From: Antedon mediterranea | Lineage: Eukaryota; Echinodermata; Crinoidea; Comatulida; Antedonidae | Direction: 5' to 3' | Assembly (NCBI RefSeq): GCF_964355755.1 | Contig: NC_092677.1 | Coordinates: 17,082,101-17,146,100, forward strand | DNA length: 64,000 nucleotides | Shown here: positions 62,136 to 64,000 of the stretch, piece by piece | Numbering within the stretch: position 1 is the stretch's first letter | Layout of the letters: each line of letters opens with the position of its first letter | Notes under the pieces: generated by a model | The model's database searches: none | Seen by the model: only the letters and a program-made list of their open reading frames with translations | Told to the model about the DNA's origin: nothing | Program-made: the position numbers and the translations under genes

Positions 62136-62374
62136 TTATTTGTCTGCGCAGCATGATTTGCGATTGTTTGCGTTGCGATCGTGTGTACGCTCAAATTTGT
62201 TAAAATACTTGAGCACAGTACACATTACAGTTTTTACTGCCTAAATCCAGAGGTCCCAGAGCTGGTGGCCCCAGAGCAGAAGCTTAGGCTAAACCAGGCC
62301 TTTTTCACGATGCGTTTATGCTTTTAATCCGATTGGGACAGGGCTGTTCTTTATGGTGATTCAACTGGTAGGGT

Positions 62375-62565
62375 TGTTAGGCCGCCCAGTGGCTGTGGTA
62401 GTATGCAATATCGATCTAGCGCCACCTAGCGGGGATCGAGAGAGGGTTTTAACATGGACGCGAGTCACGATAGTTGATATGTTGAATAAATGTTATTTGG
62501 ATTGTGTTTAACGGTAGTCCTATGTACGTCTGTTTGAGTACAGTGTAGCGACAACAAACAAAACA
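62375..62565 (+). repeat. Probable 5' LTR of a Ty3/gypsy-like element
   Basis: Begins TGTTAGGCCG and ends AAACA just before the primer-binding site. It includes AATAAATG as a possible poly(A) signal. About 191 bp; the second LTR is outside the window, so both edges are inferred. Confidence 0.55.
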
Positions 62566-62570
62566 TAATA

Positions 62571-62588
62571 TGGTGTCAGAAGTGTGTC
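62571..62588 (+). promoter_or_regulatory. Putative tRNA primer-binding site
   Basis: TGGTGTCAGAAGTG lies five bases after the presumed LTR end. TGG matches the complement of a tRNA CCA end, and TGGTGTCAGAAGT-type sites are common in animal Ty3/gypsy elements. Confidence 0.55.
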
Positions 62589-62829
62589 TGAATCGACTCA
62601 TCCAACGCTCAGAAAGGTCAGTAACGATCGATTTCCGAGATACCTACCCCAGCGGTAGCCTAGCCTAGCGAGAATAGCGAGAGCGGTTGAACGCTCACAC
62701 AACGACGCACGACAGCGGACGATTGTAAACAAGTTGCATAGCAACCACAACGCAGTAAACCGCACAGCCTAGCCTAGGAATTAAAGAGATTTGAACTCCG
62801 TAAGTTATTCAGTAATTATAAGAATAATT

Positions 62830-64000
62830 ATGGCAACGTTCATAAAGCCACCTGAAACATTAATTGTAGATGGCAGTAATCCATCACACGCATGGAACAA
62901 GTGGAAGAGGAAATTTGAGATTTACCTCAAAGCAACAGGGAACTCTAAGAAAGAAACCGAAATCAAAGTAGGTCTGTTGCTAAACTGTATAGGCGATAAC
63001 AGTATTGACATCTACACAAATTTTAAATTCAAGCCTGCAATGCAAAATCCAGAAAATGAAGAAGAAATCCCAGCTGAGGATCCGAACGACTACACAGTCA
63101 TAATGAACAAATTTGACGAACACTTTTCTCGGCGCGACCCACAACTAATGTTACGGCAACGGTTCTGGCATCACTTACAGCGAGAACCAGGCCAGTCATT
63201 TGATTCATGGGTCACGACGGTGAAAGAAAGGGCGGCAGAGTGTAAATTCCCAAAGGAATTTCAAGAAGAAGCAGTTAGAGACAAATTAACATTTTCTTGT
63301 ACTAACGACAGCTACAAGCTGAAATTATACGACGAGGGTGCAAAGTTATCCTTGACTAAAACTACTAGAATCCTTGCACTGAAAGAGGCAACTAGTCAAG
63401 AACTCCAGAAGTCTAAAACCGCAACCATTGACCAAGTCCGACCTAAAACAAAGCCGAGACCAGCAACGCAGGGGCAAACCAAGAAACAATACTCACACAA
63501 CAAGGCAGCCCGCCCACAAACGAATGAGGGGAAATGTCAGAAATGTGGATATTGTGGAAAGTCTCACCCATATGGAAAACAGAACTGTCCAGCAAAATCA
63601 GCAACTTGTAATGCATGCGGAAAAACTGGTCACTATAAGGTAGTGTGTAGATCAACTGCAAGCCGATCAAGCAGAGTCAACCAAGTCGATGACGAACACC
63701 CTTTCCTGATAAGTGGTGTTAGTGTCCAACAAGTTAACAGGTCACAGTTGAAAGACGCACACAAACAACCTGGATGGCACATCAAACTCAGAGCAGCCGA
63801 TCAAGAACTGTCATGGTGTATTGATACCGGTGCACAAGTTTCAGTGATGCCAAATATAGTGTATCAAAACCGATTCGGAGAAATGTTCCCAACCGACAAG
63901 ACGCTAGTGGGTACAGGCGATACACCACTGAAAACACGAGGATTTGTGGACATGAAGCTGAAACAACAACATGGAAACAACTCGGAGATAGAAGAAAGAG
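62830..64000 (+). CDS. Ty3/gypsy-like gag-pol, 5' part (open to window end)
   Basis: The frame opens at ATG 62830 and is uninterrupted for 390 codons to the right edge. Residues ~1-210 are a capsid-like gag region (HAWNKWKRKFEIYLKA near the start; FDSWVTTVKERAAECKF later). Two zinc knuckles follow: CGYCGKSHPYGKQNC (~238) and CNACGKTGHYKVVC (~260). A retropepsin active site, CIDTGAQVSVMP, has its aspartate at ~332. Gag and protease in a single frame suits a Ty3/gypsy retrotransposon. The absence of stops suggests a young copy. Reverse transcriptase, RNase H and integrase should lie beyond the window. Confidence 0.88.
   Translation, partial: MATFIKPPETLIVDGSNPSHAWNKWKRKFEIYLKATGNSKKETEIKVGLLLNCIGDNSIDIYTNFKFKPAMQNPENEEEIPAEDPNDYTVIMNKFDEHFSRRDPQLMLRQRFWHHLQREPGQSFDSWVTTVKERAAECKFPKEFQEEAVRDKLTFSCTNDSYKLKLYDEGAKLSLTKTTRILALKEATSQELQKSKTATIDQVRPKTKPRPATQGQTKKQYSHNKAARPQTNEGKCQKCGYCGKSHPYGKQNCPAKSATCNACGKTGHYKVVCRSTASRSSRVNQVDDEHPFLISGVSVQQVNRSQLKDAHKQPGWHIKLRAADQELSWCIDTGAQVSVMPNIVYQNRFGEMFPTDKTLVGTGDTPLKTRGFVDMKLKQQHGNNSEIEER

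Overview
This is a 64-kb piece of an animal nuclear genome. Genes are split by GT-AG introns, base composition is AT-rich, and non-coding DNA is crowded with SINE-like, MITE-like, LINE, Penelope-like, hAT-like and Ty3/gypsy-like elements. The gene set (WDR54, RAB5IF, ABHD4/5, VAP, WWOX) and the many AGGCCTA-type words fit a marine invertebrate deuterostome, most likely an echinoderm. The species assignment is inference. No bacterial operon, CRISPR array or rRNA/tRNA gene was found.

Layout from left to right. (1) 1-3777: WDR54 5' exons (minus, running off the left edge) lie head-to-head with a complete RAB5IF gene (plus), 227 bp apart. (2) 5182-9909: a complete six-exon ABHD4-like alpha/beta-hydrolase (minus, 354 aa). 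It is divergent from a VAP gene (VAP-1, 10508-12149) that shows the MSP domain and coiled coil but no convincing membrane-anchor exon. (3) 14.8-15.6 kb: decayed 5' exons of a third ABHD copy. (4) 17723-21814: a second complete ABHD4-like gene (minus, seven exons, 366 aa). (5) 21981-40506: an 18.5-kb nest of non-coding repeat-built elements. (6) 40939-47935: a complete six-exon VAP gene (VAP-2, 248 aa). (7) 51696-56726: a complete, compact eight-exon WWOX gene (minus, 423 aa). (8) 57.5-64 kb: a TTAA-flanked MITE, a 1250-bp hAT-type element inserted in a Penelope-like remnant, and the 5' part of a Ty3/gypsy-like retrotransposon running off the right edge.

The main result is a layered history. 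A divergent ABHD-VAP pair was duplicated in tandem. The start codons of pair 1 are 599 bp apart. In pair 2 they are 19.1 kb apart, but removing the segment bounded by inverted repeats (21981-40506) leaves about 599 bp. A large transposon-like element therefore appears to have landed in the shared promoter of pair 2. That outer element is built of hairpin satellites (B, C, B'). It was itself invaded at a TTAA by a second, 11.2-kb element made of another hairpin satellite (A, A'), plus long foldback repeats carrying CCCTAA/TTAGGG words. Removing the inner element restores a continuous B-satellite unit around one TTAA. Both satellites carry the same GATAAAGAATAGG word next to a hairpin whose core resembles the outer element's terminal repeat. 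No transposase was seen in either element, so both look non-autonomous.

Coding structures were assembled by hand from conserved protein motifs, splice sites and reading phase. Exon phases close exactly for RAB5IF, both ABHD genes, VAP-2 and WWOX. Gene names rest on recognised protein similarity, not on a database search.
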